A stretch of DNA of 41,556 nt from Clostridiales bacterium (GCA_031265685.1 JAISCI010000118.1:1-41556), one strand, 5' to 3'; numbered from the stretch's first letter, positions 8,835 through 20,024 are shown. Notes: a model not told the origin generated them from the letters alone. Program-made: numbers and translations.

Positions 8835-9119
8835 CTACACCTCTGCCGTCAGTTCGTCTACCATCTCACAAAGCGTCGTCGGCGTAACAATTCCGTCCGC
8901 AAGCCTGTTCAGCAGCCGGAGAGCTTCATCTTTGTCATATGTAATTCCGCCGGTGTCCTCCCATTCGTTGAATAACAGTCCGGCGCCCGCATCCGCAGCC
9001 ACCTTCTCGGCCGCTATCCCGAACGCCTTGCCGCGGGAGGTCAGATAGTAGTTTACGATATAATCCCTCTCGTCCAGGCCGGTGAAACCGACGCTGCGAG
9101 TTAATCCATCAATTCTCAT
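8835..9119 (-). CDS. Hypothetical protein (possibly DUF6514-like)
   Basis: MRIDGLTRSVGFTGLDERDYIVNYYLTSRGKAFGIAAEKVAADAGAGLLFNEWEDTGGITYDKDEALRLLNRLADGIVTPTTLCEMVDEL. Confidence 0.5.
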   Translation of the reverse strand: MRIDGLTRSVGFTGLDERDYIVNYYLTSRGKAFGIAAEKVAADAGAGLLFNEWEDTGGITYDKDEALRLLNRLADGIVTPTTLCEMVDELTAEV

Positions 9120-9312
9120 TCGGCAGCCCCTTTCATCCCGGATATGCCCGCTCCAATTTCCGAAAAGACGTTTCACCTTGCCATTTATTTCTTAATCGCA
9201 TTATACTATTCTCTATAGACAATTGCAAGATATTTTAGAAAATTATTTTTCGACAAAACAACCATCTAATCCACAAAATCTAATTATAATGCCATATGTC
9301 TTGCGATTTTAA

Positions 9313-9345
9313 TCAAAAACAATCCTCCTGGTACAGGAGGATTGT
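9313..9345 (-). terminator. Rho-independent terminator after hflX
   Basis: Minus-strand CAATCCTCCTGTACCAGGAGGATTG followed by TTTTT. Confidence 0.8.
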
Positions 9346-9365
9346 GAAACTCAAAGAATCTATTT

Positions 9366-10637
9366 TTAGACGATATATTCCGACATAATTCCAGACATTT
9401 CCTCATCAGCAAGCAATTCGAGCAGCGTTCCGTTCTCCAGGAATTGTTCGGAAACTATCCCGCAGCGGCTTCGCGTAAGTCCGATTAAATCGCCTTTCGC
9501 GTAAGGTATCAACACACGCAGAGGCCGCCGGAGACTCTTGATCGTCTCCGCGACGATATACGCGAGAGCGTCCAGCCCCTCCCCCGTCCGCGCGGAAATT
9601 TCGACGTGAGCGCGCGAATCCCGGTCGAAGGGCAGAGGTTTCCGGGGCGACGCGTCCATCTTGTTGAAAACGGTTACAATCGGCGCCGACGCGCCAATCT
9701 CGCTCAGCGTGGACTTAACGGTCTGTATCTGGGCGACGCGGTCGGGGCTGGAAGCGTCCACAACATGCAGCAGCACGTCCGCGAACGTCAGTTCCTCGAG
9801 CGTAGCGGAAAAGGCGTCGATCAGCGCGTGGGGCAGTTTGCGGATAAAGCCGACGGTATCGGACATCAGGTACTCGAACCCATGGGCTTCAACACGCCGC
9901 GTCGTCGTGTCGAGCGTCGCGAACAGTTTGTCCTCGGCCAGCGCGTCCGCCCCCGTGAAAGCGTTCAGCAGCGTGGATTTGCCCGAATTCGTGTATCCGC
10001 ACAGCGAGACGAGCGGGACGCGATTCTTTTCGCGCCGGTCGCGCGAAACCCCGCGGCGTTTCTTGATTTCGCCGATCTCGTCCGTCAGCCGCGCGATACG
10101 CTCGCGGACCGCGCGGCGGTCAAGCTCCAGCTTCGTTTCGCCGCCGCCTCGCCGCGCTCCCATGCCGCCGCCCCCGCCGCCGCCTTGGCGCGACAGCGAC
10201 TTGCCCAACCCCGCCAGCCGCGACAGGCTGTATTTGAGCCGCGCCAGCTCGGTCTGGGCCGCGCCTTCCGCCGAAGATGCCCGCGCCGCGAATATATCAA
10301 GAATTACCAGCGATCGGTCGATAACCAACGCTCCGGTGGCTTCGGCCAAGCCGCGCATCTGGGCGTTCGTCAGCTCGTCGTCCGCTATGACGACGCCCGC
10401 TCCCGTAACCGAAACAAGCGCGCTGAGATCCTCCAGCCGTCCCTTGCCGAGATAACGCGCCGGGTGCGGTTTCTCGCGCCGCTGGGTAACGCGCCCGGCT
10501 TCCTCTATGCCGATGTTCCCGGCCAGCGCGGACAGTTCGTCAAGACACGCGTCGGTCGTTCCGCCGCCGTCGTCCACGGCTATCAGAACAGCCGACTCCG
10601 GTTCCGCCGCCGTCTCACTCAATCTTCCATTCCCCAT
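9366..10637 (-). CDS. hflX: GTPase HflX
   Basis: VPLVSLCGYTNSGKSTLLNAFTGADALAEDKLFATLDTTTRR, SDTVGFIRKLPHALIDAFSATLEE, poly-Gly segment. Confidence 0.96.
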   Translation of the reverse strand: MGNGRLSETAAEPESAVLIAVDDGGGTTDACLDELSALAGNIGIEEAGRVTQRREKPHPARYLGKGRLEDLSALVSVTGAGVVIADDELTNAQMRGLAEATGALVIDRSLVILDIFAARASSAEGAAQTELARLKYSLSRLAGLGKSLSRQGGGGGGGMGARRGGGETKLELDRRAVRERIARLTDEIGEIKKRRGVSRDRREKNRVPLVSLCGYTNSGKSTLLNAFTGADALAEDKLFATLDTTTRRVEAHGFEYLMSDTVGFIRKLPHALIDAFSATLEELTFADVLLHVVDASSPDRVAQIQTVKSTLSEIGASAPIVTVFNKMDASPRKPLPFDRDSRAHVEISARTGEGLDALAYIVAETIKSLRRPLRVLIPYAKGDLIGLTRSRCGIVSEQFLENGTLLELLADEEMSGIMSEYIV

Positions 10638-12204
10638 TCTCCAATATCCTCTCCGCGTCGCCCCAGATACGCTCCAGATCGTAGAATCCGCGCTGTTCCT
10701 TCGTGAACAGGTGGACGACGACCGAGCCGAAGTCCAGCAGTATCCATCCCGAGGACGATACGCCCTCTTGGTGACGCAGCCGGAATCCCGTCCCGAACAT
10801 CTGTTTGTCGATCTCGTCAGCCAGCGCTTTCAGCTGCGCCGCGCTGCCCGCCGTAGCGATGACGAAATAATCCGCCATAACTGAAATATCAGAAATATCC
10901 AAAACCGCCGCGTCCTTGCCCATCTTCTCTTCGATGGCCGCGACAGCCGCTTTCGCCCCCGCCAGCGCCGCCGATTTGTCCCAAGTTTTAGTCATCGCGT
11001 CATACTCCATGCGGCTCTCCCTTTCCGTTTTTTTGTTATAGTATTCAATAGCCGCCGCCGTGAGCGGGTGCAGCGCCTCCGGCGTGAAACGCCCGGCGGT
11101 GTCCAGAAGCGACGCCAGCATAGCCCCCGTCAGATCCGACGCGTCAACGCGGCGGCGTATCTCGCTCAGGGCGGGATAATCCTCGCGCGTCTCCTCGATG
11201 GCGTCGGCCAGATAGACGACCGTCTCCAAGAGCGGCATATCCGGTCTGCCGGTCGTGTGGTAACGCACCGCGCCGAGTATTTCGGGGTCGGTCACGCCGA
11301 AGTCGCGCCGGGCGGATTCCGCTCCGATGAAAGCGTGGAATACCTTCGGATATTTCCGGCGCGTCTCGCCGAGAGCCGCGCCGTCGGCGGAATAGGCCAG
11401 CAGATTCCGCGTCTCGTCCTCGCCGAGCGTTTTGGCGTTATCGTGCAGCAGCGACGCGACGCGGGCTTTGCGAGCGTCCGCGCCGAAGATCCCCGCGAGC
11501 CGCTCGGCCTCGCGCGCGACGGCCATTGTGTGCCTGTACCGCGACGGCTTAAGCGTCTGCCGGAGTTTTTCCGAAGCCGCCCAGTCGAACCCCTCGTCCG
11601 ACCGGTACAGCCCGCGATCCTCAATGATCCGCAGAACAGCGTCCGGTATAAGATACCGGACGCGCCGGCCAAGGTGAATCATCGCGCGTATCTCGGTGGA
11701 GGACAGACTGACCGGCGTCAGCGGGCACAGCAGCAACTGACGGCCGGGGTCCTCGCCGAAAGGCTGCGTCAAAACGTACCCCGGCCTGGTCACGGAAATG
11801 AATCGGCACAGCTCGAATATCCGGCCCGCGTCCCTCCACTCGGGCAGCAGTTCCGCCGCGTCCGCGCCTATTATAAAGAAAAGCTCCGCGCCGTCGTCCA
11901 TGGCGGCGCGCGTCTCGCGGACGGTGTCCGCCGAATACGACGGCCCGGGGCGGTCGATCTCGATCCGGGACGCCGTGAAGAACGGATTGTCCGCGACGGC
12001 GGCGGATACCATGTCGTACCTGTCGGCGGCGGGCGCCATGCCGAAACCGCTCTTGTGCGGAGGATCGCCCGCCGGAACGAATATCACGCGGTCTATCGAG
12101 AAGAGCCGCGCCGTTTCTTCCGCGGCGGCCAAGTGCCCGTTATGGATCGGGTTAAACGCGCCGCCCATCAGAGCGACGCGCCGCAGGCCCTTCAGATCTG
12201 TCAT
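10615..12204 (-). CDS. Single ORF spanning NadD, YqeK (HD domain) and RsfS homologous regions
   Basis: GGAFNPIHNGHL (NadD); RYRHTMAVAREAERLAG...ASLLHDNAK...YHTTGRPDMP (YqeK); AVLDISDISVMADYFVIATAGSAAQLKALADEI...GWILLDFGSVVVHLFTKEQRGFYDLERIW (RsfS); no intervening stop. Confidence 0.92.
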   Translation of the reverse strand: MTDLKGLRRVALMGGAFNPIHNGHLAAAEETARLFSIDRVIFVPAGDPPHKSGFGMAPAADRYDMVSAAVADNPFFTASRIEIDRPGPSYSADTVRETRAAMDDGAELFFIIGADAAELLPEWRDAGRIFELCRFISVTRPGYVLTQPFGEDPGRQLLLCPLTPVSLSSTEIRAMIHLGRRVRYLIPDAVLRIIEDRGLYRSDEGFDWAASEKLRQTLKPSRYRHTMAVAREAERLAGIFGADARKARVASLLHDNAKTLGEDETRNLLAYSADGAALGETRRKYPKVFHAFIGAESARRDFGVTDPEILGAVRYHTTGRPDMPLLETVVYLADAIEETREDYPALSEIRRRVDASDLTGAMLASLLDTAGRFTPEALHPLTAAAIEYYNKKTERESRMEYDAMTKTWDKSAALAGAKAAVAAIEEKMGKDAAVLDISDISVMADYFVIATAGSAAQLKALADEIDKQMFGTGFRLRHQEGVSSSGWILLDFGSVVVHLFTKEQRGFYDLERIWGDAERILENGEWKIE

Positions 12205-12331
12205 TCGTTTCCTCTTCCTCTCCCATAGGACGAGTATATCATTTCACCGTCCGGTTTGCAATCACATAAAGTATCTTTTGTTTTCGGGCGATAAATATAA
12301 CATACCGACGAATGGTTAACGAACACTAGCT

Positions 12332-12499
12332 AAGAACCTGTATTCATAGATGGAATCGAGGTCTTTTCGGCTGATTTCCCGTCCTTCTTCGTCAGCCAAA
12401 AACTTGCGTACTCTCTGAGTGCACGGCGTTTTCCGCTTCCTGGCCCGGCGGAAAATCATCGCGAAAATCCGCCGATTCCACTAATGAATACAGGTTCTA
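12332..12499. mobile_element. MITE-like element, about 165 bp, with terminal inverted repeats
   Basis: AGAACCTGTATTCATagatGGAATCGagg at left; reverse complement of right end is AGAACCTGTATTCATTAGTGGAATCGGCG. Confidence 0.7.
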
Positions 12500-12519
12500 A
12501 AATTTTAGGAGGGCTCGGA

Positions 12520-14802
12520 ATGAGCGGGAGGTTTGTGCCGATCGGCGCCAGAATATCGGCGGCGCTTCTGGCGAGCGTCGCGGTCTGCTCGCTGGTGACA
12601 GGCGCGATAAGTATTTTCATGTATTACCAATCCTATGTGGCTGACAAAAAAGAGACTATCTCGGCGCTGACCGTCTCGACGGCGGCGCTGCTCGACGGCG
12701 ACAAATTCGCCGAAGTGGCCGAAAACCTTACCCCCAGCGATTACTCGGAAGAGATCTATTCGGAGATGAGGAAGATACGGCTGGAAACGGGCGTCGCCTT
12801 CCTCTATACCATGACGGTCGGCGAAGAGGGTTATACCTATATCATTGATTCGGTGACCCCGGAGGAGGATCCCGAGACCGCCTCGCTTATGGGCGACGTG
12901 GACGGCTGGGGCGAATACGGCGGCGAGCCGCTGACAGCCGCCCAAACGGGACGGACGGCGGTTTCGGACATATATGACGGCGGCGAGCCGTACGGATACC
13001 TGGTATCGGCGTTCACGCCGATATTTGACAGCTCCGGCGCCGTGGTCGGGCTGGTCGGCGCGGATATAAACTTAGGAGATATAATCGCGGGAATGATGTG
13101 GCGCGCCGGCATATTGCTGCTGGCGGTGGCGGTGATCGGGGCGGCCTCCGCTCTGGCCGGGCGGGCGATCGTTCGGAGGAATCTGTCGAAACCGATAAAG
13201 ATGCTCACATCCGCTTCCGAGAAACTGGCGCGGGGAGACATGGACGTTGACGTTTATTATTACGGGAACGACGAGATAGGGCTGCTGGCTAAGAATTTCA
13301 AGCTGATGGCGGCTTCGTTCAACCGGCTTATCGTCGGCGTCAACGATATGGCGCGGCGTCAGCGCGAGGGCGACTGGGACGCGCGGACGGACACGTCGGG
13401 ATTCTCGGGCGCTTATCTCGAGCTGGCCGAGGGCGTCAACGGCATGGCGTCGGCGGACTCGCGCGCGCTGAAGGAAGTTCTGGGCGCGGCCGAGGGTTTC
13501 GGGATTGGGCGGTTCGAGCTGACGCTGCCTCCGTATCCGGGCAAGAAGGCCGCCGTTAACCGCGCGTTTGAGGCTGTATCACGCGATCTCGCGCTGGTCG
13601 GAAGCAACGTCGACGCTATGCTCCGGGCGGCGGCCGGCGGCGACCTGTCCGTCAGGGCGAACGAGGACGCGTTCCTGGGCGGCTGGCGCGAGATCATACG
13701 CGGGCTTAATAAGCTGATGAGCGCGGTGTCCGAGCCTATCGCCGACGCGAAGAACGCTCTGCTCTCCGTCGCGGAGGGGAACCTGTCCGTGGATATGAAG
13801 AGCGGGTATCACGGGGATTTCGCAGCGATCCACGACGCGCTCGGCTCAACGACTGACACGCTCCGGCTCTGCATCGGCGACATAGACCGCGTGCTGGGCG
13901 GGATCGCGGCGGGTGATCTCGATCAGGAAATCGGCGGCGGATATGCCGGCGATTTCAGCCGTATCCGCGGCGCGATGAGCCATATACTCGACACGCTGAA
14001 CGTCATGATCGGCGATATACAGACGACGGGGGCGCGCGTTCGCGCGGGCGCGGAGCAGATCGCCGAGACCGGTCTGCGGCTGGCGCGCGGAGCGGACGAA
14101 CAGCGGGACGCCATCGGGGAACTGAGACAGTCCGCGCGGCTGATCGCGGACATAACCGAGAACAGCGCGCGGGCGTCGGCCGGCGCCAGGAACGCCGCCG
14201 AGACCGGGCGCGCGGGCGCGGGCGACGTCACGAGGAAAGTTGGCGAGATGGTCGCCGCCATGGATGAGATAACCAATGCGAGCCGCGACATAGCGGGCGT
14301 AATAAATGTGATAGACGACATCGCGTTCCAGACGAATCTGCTGGCTCTTAACGCGTCGGTGGAAGCGGCGCGGGCCGGAGCCGCCGGTAAGGGATTCGCG
14401 GTCGTCGCGCAGGAAGTTCGCAGTCTGGCGGGGCGGTCGGCGGACGCCGCGGGCCGCACAAGCCGGCTGATCGGCGCGGCGCTTGAGAAGGTAAGCCGCG
14501 GCGCCCAGACCGCCCGCGAGACCGAGGTCGGCATAAGCGCTATCGTGTCGGACATAGGCGTCATAGCCGAAGCCACAACGGATATATCCGAATCGGCGGC
14601 GGCGCAGCTGGAACAGGCGCGGATAATCGCCGAAAAGCTTGAGGTGATAACGCAAGTCGCGGCGGACAACGGCGAAGCGGCCGAGAACGGAGCCGCGGCC
14701 GGGGAGGAACTGTCCGTCGAGGCGGGAAAGCTGAATGACATCGCGAGCGGTTTCAGGATAAGGGAAAGAAAATCCAAGAGACAAAGCCACGAGGCGGTAT
14801 AG
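12520..14802 (+). CDS. Methyl-accepting chemotaxis protein
   Basis: N-terminal TM and periplasmic region, HAMP segments, conserved hairpin [49 protein letters not shown] aggaggg before ATG 12520. Confidence 0.93.
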   Translation: MSGRFVPIGARISAALLASVAVCSLVTGAISIFMYYQSYVADKKETISALTVSTAALLDGDKFAEVAENLTPSDYSEEIYSEMRKIRLETGVAFLYTMTVGEEGYTYIIDSVTPEEDPETASLMGDVDGWGEYGGEPLTAAQTGRTAVSDIYDGGEPYGYLVSAFTPIFDSSGAVVGLVGADINLGDIIAGMMWRAGILLLAVAVIGAASALAGRAIVRRNLSKPIKMLTSASEKLARGDMDVDVYYYGNDEIGLLAKNFKLMAASFNRLIVGVNDMARRQREGDWDARTDTSGFSGAYLELAEGVNGMASADSRALKEVLGAAEGFGIGRFELTLPPYPGKKAAVNRAFEAVSRDLALVGSNVDAMLRAAAGGDLSVRANEDAFLGGWREIIRGLNKLMSAVSEPIADAKNALLSVAEGNLSVDMKSGYHGDFAAIHDALGSTTDTLRLCIGDIDRVLGGIAAGDLDQEIGGGYAGDFSRIRGAMSHILDTLNVMIGDIQTTGARVRAGAEQIAETGLRLARGADEQRDAIGELRQSARLIADITENSARASAGARNAAETGRAGAGDVTRKVGEMVAAMDEITNASRDIAGVINVIDDIAFQTNLLALNASVEAARAGAAGKGFAVVAQEVRSLAGRSADAAGRTSRLIGAALEKVSRGAQTARETEVGISAIVSDIGVIAEATTDISESAAAQLEQARIIAEKLEVITQVAADNGEAAENGAAAGEELSVEAGKLNDIASGFRIRERKSKRQSHEAV

Positions 14803-14830
14803 AATAAGCAAAATTTTTTTCAAAAAACCA

Positions 14831-14859
14831 TTGACATATTTTTATGTTAGTGGTATTTT
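14831..14859 (+). promoter_or_regulatory. Sigma-A promoter of the hrcA operon
   Basis: TTGACA - 17 nt - TATTTT immediately upstream of CIRCE. Confidence 0.75.
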
Positions 14860-14870
14860 ATTAGGGTGGG

Positions 14871-14897
14871 TTAGCACTCACCGGCATCGAGTGCTAA
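14871..14897 (+). promoter_or_regulatory. CIRCE operator (HrcA binding site)
   Basis: Exact TTAGCACTC-N9-GAGTGCTAA. Confidence 0.98.
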
Positions 14898-14958
14898 CAG
14901 CGTGGTATGAGCGCTCACAGCGCGGATGAGCGTTAACAGCGCGACAGGGGGCGGCATT

Positions 14959-15990
14959 GTGCTGGGCGACAGGAAGCTCCGAATATTGGAAGCTATCATA
15001 AACGACTATATCCTGACAGCCGAGCCGATAGGTTCGCGAACGATCGCCAAGAAATATAACATCGGTATCTCCTCGGCGACTATACGCAACGAGATGAGCG
15101 ATTTGGAGGAGATGGGGCTGATAATCCAGCCGCACGCGTCCGCCGGGCGCATACCCTCGGACAAGGGCTACCGGCTGTACGTGGACGCGCTGATGGAGAG
15201 CCGCGACCTGCCGAAGGAACAGGCGGATATAATCTATGAAGTGATATTCGGCAACATCAACCGAATAGATTATCTGATGCGGGAGACGGCGCGGGCGGTA
15301 TCCGCCATGACTAACTATGTCGCCATAGCCGCGGAGCCGACGATAAGCGGCACGAACATCCGGCACACGCAACTGGTGCCGATTGATTCGTCGAGCGTTC
15401 TGCTTGTGGTCATAACCGACGCGAAGGCCGTGCGCAACTTGGTGCTGGCGGCAAGGGACGCGCCGTGCGCGGAAGTGCTCGCTAAGCTGTCCGAAGGCGT
15501 CAACGAGCGCTTGGCCGAGATAACGGGCGCGGGGCTGCCGCCCGGCGTTATCGCGGAGCTGGCGGCAAAGTCGGGCGCGGACGAAGCGTTTATCATAACC
15601 GTCGCGGAAAGTGTCAGAAGCGTGGTGGCCGCCGAGGACGACCGCAGGGTGTATCTGTCGGGCGTCAAGAACATACTCGCGCTGCCCGAATTCTCCGATC
15701 TTGACCGAGCGCGGGCGATCGTGAGCGCGCTCGACGAGCGGAGTACTCTGATAACGCTTCTGGAAAGCGGCGGCGGCGAAGTTGGGACGCGCATAATAAT
15801 CGGCAGCGAAAACGGCGTGGACCACATGCGCGGCCTGAGCCTTATCAAGGCTAATTACCGGCGCGGCGGCAAGCCCGCGGGCGTGATCGGCATAATAGGC
15901 CCTACGCGCATGGACTACCCAATGGCGGTAGCGATTCTGCGCACAATAGTGCAGGGCATAAACGAAATACTGGGTGATGATAGAGGCTAG
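14959..15990 (+). CDS. hrcA: Heat-inducible transcription repressor HrcA
   Basis: LGDRKLRILEAIINDYILTAEPIGSRTIAKKYNIGISSATIRNEMSDLEEMGLI; ORF may start at 14926, but SD-like agggggcgg precedes GTG 14959. Confidence 0.95.
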   Translation: MLGDRKLRILEAIINDYILTAEPIGSRTIAKKYNIGISSATIRNEMSDLEEMGLIIQPHASAGRIPSDKGYRLYVDALMESRDLPKEQADIIYEVIFGNINRIDYLMRETARAVSAMTNYVAIAAEPTISGTNIRHTQLVPIDSSSVLLVVITDAKAVRNLVLAARDAPCAEVLAKLSEGVNERLAEITGAGLPPGVIAELAAKSGADEAFIITVAESVRSVVAAEDDRRVYLSGVKNILALPEFSDLDRARAIVSALDERSTLITLLESGGGEVGTRIIIGSENGVDHMRGLSLIKANYRRGGKPAGVIGIIGPTRMDYPMAVAILRTIVQGINEILGDDRG

Positions 15991-16117
15991 ATGCCAGAAG
16001 CAGGAAGCCAGACAAAACCTGAACCAAAACCTGAACCCAAGGTCTTGGTCTAAGGTTTTGGTATTGGTCTTGGGTTTATTCTTGCTTCTTGCATCTTGCA
16101 TCTGGAATCTAGAACGG
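15983..16117. repeat. Low-complexity imperfect inverted repeat
   Basis: aggctagatgccagaagcaggaagccaga...ccaaaacctgaacccaag vs cttgggtttattcttgcttcttgcatcttgcatctgg. Confidence 0.65.
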
Positions 16118-16118
16118 A

Positions 16119-16754
16119 GTGATTGGTTTGTCGGACGAAACGAAGGAGAACGACGACGCGGTTAAGGAGCCGCACGCGAAATTCCGAGAGAACATGATAG
16201 AGATGAAAGAATCGGGTCAGGAGCGGGATACGTCGGGCGAGCCGGATATTAACGAGTCCACCTGCGACCCGGAGGTGATCCGGCAGATAAACATGATCAT
16301 AGAGCGGCTGAAAGAGGAGATTCAGGCCGAAAAGAAGCAGTCGGCGGAGTACCTTGACAAATACAAGCGCGGTATGGCCGATTTCGACAATTTCCGCAAA
16401 CGCACCGCCCGCGAGAAGTCCGAATACTTCGATGGCGGCGCGCGCGGCGTCCTCGAGGCAATCCTGCCGTGCATGGACGATCTCGAGAGAGCGTTAAGCG
16501 CGAACGCCGATAAAGACGATACATTCTACAAAGGAATCGAGCTGATCCACAAGCGTCTGCGGATGGCTCTGACGGACGCGGGCGCGAGCGAGATACACGC
16601 CCTCGGCGAGACGTTCAACCCGGCGTTGCACAACGCCGTAGAGCACGTGAGCGACGCGGGCTACGGCGAGAACGTCGTAGTCGCGGAGCACCGCAAGGGA
16701 TATATGTTCAAGGACAAAGTGCTCCGGCCCAGCATGGTTAAAGTAGCTAACTAA
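16119..16754 (+). CDS. grpE: Nucleotide exchange factor GrpE
   Basis: YKRGMADFDNFRKRTAREK; C-terminal GYMFKDKVLRPSMVKVAN. Confidence 0.95.
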   Translation: MIGLSDETKENDDAVKEPHAKFRENMIEMKESGQERDTSGEPDINESTCDPEVIRQINMIIERLKEEIQAEKKQSAEYLDKYKRGMADFDNFRKRTAREKSEYFDGGARGVLEAILPCMDDLERALSANADKDDTFYKGIELIHKRLRMALTDAGASEIHALGETFNPALHNAVEHVSDAGYGENVVVAEHRKGYMFKDKVLRPSMVKVAN

Positions 16755-16842
16755 AGGCTGGACGCGGGAGGCCAGAAGCTAGAGAAGGCAAAAGCAAAGG
16801 CAAAAGAAAGGCCGAAATCAAAATCATGGGAGCGTGAGATAA

Positions 16843-18699
16843 ATGGGTAAGATTATTGGTATTGATTTGGGGACTACCAACTCGTGCGCGGCGGTTATGG
16901 AGGGCGGGCAGCCCGTGGTCATCGCCAACAGCGAGGGCATGCGGACTACGCCGTCCGTAGTCGCTTTCGCGAAAAACGGCGAGCGGCTTGTCGGCGAGAC
17001 GGCGAAGCGGCAGGCCATAACAAATACCGAGAACACGATTTCCTCCGTCAAGCGCAAGATGGGCAAGTCCGAGAACGGTCGTCCCGTCGTGGTCAAGACG
17101 TCGCTGAAGGAATACATGCCGCAGGAAATCTCCGCGATGATCCTGCAGAAGCTGAAGGCCGACGCGGAGTCCTATCTCGGCGAGACCGTCTCCGAGGCGG
17201 TTATAACCGTACCCGCCTATTTCGACGATAACCAGCGCCAGGCGACAAAGGACGCCGGGCGTATCGCGGGGCTGGACGTAAAACGCATCATTAACGAGCC
17301 GACCGCGGCCAGTCTCGCCTATGGGCTGGAAAACGAGAAAGAGCAGAAAATCATGGTCTACGACTTGGGCGGCGGCACGTTCGACGTTTCGATCATCGAT
17401 ATCGGCGACGGCGTTATAGAGGTGCTCTCGACCAACGGCATAAACGACCTAGGCGGCGACGATTTTGACCAGCGCCTGATGAACTATCTGATCGCCGAGT
17501 TCAAGAAACTGGATCGGATCGATCTCTCCGGCGACAAGCAGGCCGTCCAGAGAATAAAGGAAGCGGCGGAGAAGGCCAAGAAGGAGCTGTCTTCCGTCAC
17601 GAGCACGAACGTCAATCTGCCGTTTATAACAGTCAATCAGGACGGACCGAAGCACCTCGACATAACGCTGACCCGCGCCAAGTTCGACGAGCTGACCGCG
17701 GATCTTGTGCAGAAGACGCTCGGGCCGGTCGAGAACGCGCTGAAAGCCGCCAAGCTTACGCCCGCCGATCTCGGCAAAGTGCTGCTGGTGGGCGGATCTA
17801 CGCGCATACCCGCCGTTCAGGAGATTGTGCGCAAGTATACCGGGAAGGAACCTTCCAAGACGCTTAACCCGGACGAGTGCGTGGCGGTCGGCGCGGCGAT
17901 TCAGGGCGGAAAGATCGCCGGGGACGTTGGCGCGGGCGACTTGGTTCTGTTCGACGTCACGCCGCTTTCGCTCGGCATAGAGACGCTGGGCGGGGTGTGC
18001 ACCGTCCTTATCGAGCGCAACACGACGATCCCGGTGCAGAAAAAGCAGGTGTTCTCCACGGCGGAAGACAACCAGACCGCCGTCGATATACACGTTCTGC
18101 AGGGCGAGCGGCAGTTCGCGCGCGATAATAAGACGCTGGGCAAGTTCCGGCTCGAGGGCATTCTGCCGGCGCGGCGCGGCGTACCGCAGATCGAGGTCGC
18201 GTTCGACATCGACGGCGACGGCATCGTGCATGTGTCCGCGAAGGATCTGGGCACGGGCAAGGAGCAGAAGATCACGATTACGGCGTCCACAAAGCTGAAC
18301 GAGTCCGAGGTGGACCGCGCGGTGAAGGAAGCCGAGCGCTACGCCGAGGACGACAAGAAGCGCAAGGACATGATCGAGACGAAAAATACCGCCGATTCCA
18401 TTGTGTTCCAGACTGAACAGCTGCTAAAGGACATGGCGGACAAGATGCCGCCCGAATCCAAGGCGCGGATAGAGGAATCGCTGGGCAAGCTGAAGACGGT
18501 CAACGACGGCGTAAAGATCGATCAGATGACCGAAAACGACGCGCGGAATCTGACCGAGGCCATCGGCGAGCTGAACGCCGTCGTGCAGGAGTTTTCCGCG
18601 AACCTGTACAAACAGGCGGGTCAGCCCGGACCCGAGCAGGGCGATCCGTCGGGCGGCGCGGACGACGGAGTGGTGGACGGCGAGTATAAAGAGATTTAA
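16843..18699 (+). CDS. dnaK: Molecular chaperone DnaK
   Basis: [22 protein letters not shown]; full-length Hsp70. Confidence 0.99.
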   Translation: MGKIIGIDLGTTNSCAAVMEGGQPVVIANSEGMRTTPSVVAFAKNGERLVGETAKRQAITNTENTISSVKRKMGKSENGRPVVVKTSLKEYMPQEISAMILQKLKADAESYLGETVSEAVITVPAYFDDNQRQATKDAGRIAGLDVKRIINEPTAASLAYGLENEKEQKIMVYDLGGGTFDVSIIDIGDGVIEVLSTNGINDLGGDDFDQRLMNYLIAEFKKLDRIDLSGDKQAVQRIKEAAEKAKKELSSVTSTNVNLPFITVNQDGPKHLDITLTRAKFDELTADLVQKTLGPVENALKAAKLTPADLGKVLLVGGSTRIPAVQEIVRKYTGKEPSKTLNPDECVAVGAAIQGGKIAGDVGAGDLVLFDVTPLSLGIETLGGVCTVLIERNTTIPVQKKQVFSTAEDNQTAVDIHVLQGERQFARDNKTLGKFRLEGILPARRGVPQIEVAFDIDGDGIVHVSAKDLGTGKEQKITITASTKLNESEVDRAVKEAERYAEDDKKRKDMIETKNTADSIVFQTEQLLKDMADKMPPESKARIEESLGKLKTVNDGVKIDQMTENDARNLTEAIGELNAVVQEFSANLYKQAGQPGPEQGDPSGGADDGVVDGEYKEI

Positions 18700-18734
18700 C
18701 GACATCGGGGTTTCCGTTTTGAGGATGGGGATTT

Positions 18735-19886
18735 ATGGCGGATAAGAAAGATTACTATGAGATCCTGGGCGTGGATCGGGGGGCTTCGGAGAGCGACATA
18801 AAGAAAGCCTTCCGCTCCCTCGGAAAGAAATACCATCCGGACAATAACCCCGGCGACAAGAATGCGGAATCCCATTTCAAGGAAGTTAACGAAGCCTATG
18901 AAGTGCTGGGGGATAAGCAGAAGCGCGAGACCTACGACCGGTTCGGCCATCAGGCTTTCACGGGCGGGACGGGGGCTTCTGGCAACTTCTCCGACTTCAA
19001 CATGGACGATCTGTTCGGCGGCGGTTTCGGCGACTTCTTCAGCGATATATTCGCTACGCCCGGGCGCGGTCGCGGAACAGGGGCGCGGCGCGGCGCGGAT
19101 CTGCACGTCAATATGCAGCTTAAGTTCGAGGAGGCCGTGTTCGGCGCCGAGAAGGAGTTCAAGCTGGATATGCACGAGGTGTGCCCGGAATGCGGGGGCG
19201 GGGGCGCCGCGCCCGGCACCAGCCCCGAGAGCTGCCGTCAGTGCGGGGGCACGGGGCAGGAGCGCGTTACTCAGCAGACAATGTTCGGCAATATGACCAG
19301 CGTGCGCACATGCTCGAAGTGCGGGGGCACGGGGAAGATAATCAAGAATCCGTGCCTCAGGTGCGGCGGGCTGGGGCGCGTCAAGGAACGCCGGACGCTC
19401 AAGATAACGATCCCCAAGGGGATCGATTCCGACCAGATGATCCGGCTTTCGGGCAAGGGCGAGCTGGGTTCGGGAGGCGGGCCGCAGGGAGACCTGCTGA
19501 TAACGGTGCATGTTATGCCGCACAAGTATTTCCGGCGGCAAGGGAGCAATCTGTTCATCAACGTGCCCGTCACGTTCGCGCAGGCGGCCTTGGGGGACGA
19601 GATCATCATACCGCTGCTTAACGGCACGGATGATAAGTTTACGCTGAAGCCCGGCACGCAGACCGGGACGAACGCCGTGCTCAAAGGCAGGGGCGTTGCG
19701 AACGTCAAGAACAGCAAGGTCGTCGGCGATCTGATCGCGACGTTCGTCGTCCAGGTGCCGTTGCAGCTCACCGAGAAACAGCGCGAGCTGCTGCGGGCGT
19801 TCGCCGACGAGATGGGCGAGAATACAAAGGAACAGAAGCAAAGTTTCTTCGATAAGGTGCGCGAGGCGTTTTCGGCGCGGGGATAG
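18735..19886 (+). CDS. dnaJ: Molecular chaperone DnaJ
   Basis: J domain (HPDN as YHPDNNPGD), CxxCxGxG zinc-finger repeats. Confidence 0.98.
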   Translation: MADKKDYYEILGVDRGASESDIKKAFRSLGKKYHPDNNPGDKNAESHFKEVNEAYEVLGDKQKRETYDRFGHQAFTGGTGASGNFSDFNMDDLFGGGFGDFFSDIFATPGRGRGTGARRGADLHVNMQLKFEEAVFGAEKEFKLDMHEVCPECGGGGAAPGTSPESCRQCGGTGQERVTQQTMFGNMTSVRTCSKCGGTGKIIKNPCLRCGGLGRVKERRTLKITIPKGIDSDQMIRLSGKGELGSGGGPQGDLLITVHVMPHKYFRRQGSNLFINVPVTFAQAALGDEIIIPLLNGTDDKFTLKPGTQTGTNAVLKGRGVANVKNSKVVGDLIATFVVQVPLQLTEKQRELLRAFADEMGENTKEQKQSFFDKVREAFSARG

Positions 19887-20024
19887 GATACGGGCGGGGC
19901 GGACGGGACTCCGCCTCGCGCAATAAAACAGCGGGATGGATGATTTTAGGAATATCTTTGATGTTGAATTCATGGCATTGACGAATATTGGGAACGGATA
20001 GTCTTAAAGCGGGGAGCTGGCGGG

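Noticed and set aside
8453-8887. 144-aa plus-strand ORF
   Set aside because: Spans the long palindrome; both strands are open because of the inverted repeat, with no coding signature.
9366-10706. 366-aa plus-strand ORF opposite hflX
   Set aside because: Arg-rich shadow ORF antisense to a clear HflX gene.
14878-16101. 407-aa minus-strand ORF
   Set aside because: Antisense to hrcA in a GC-rich frame; low-complexity, no family resemblance. The same reasoning applies to most other long antisense ORFs in the track.
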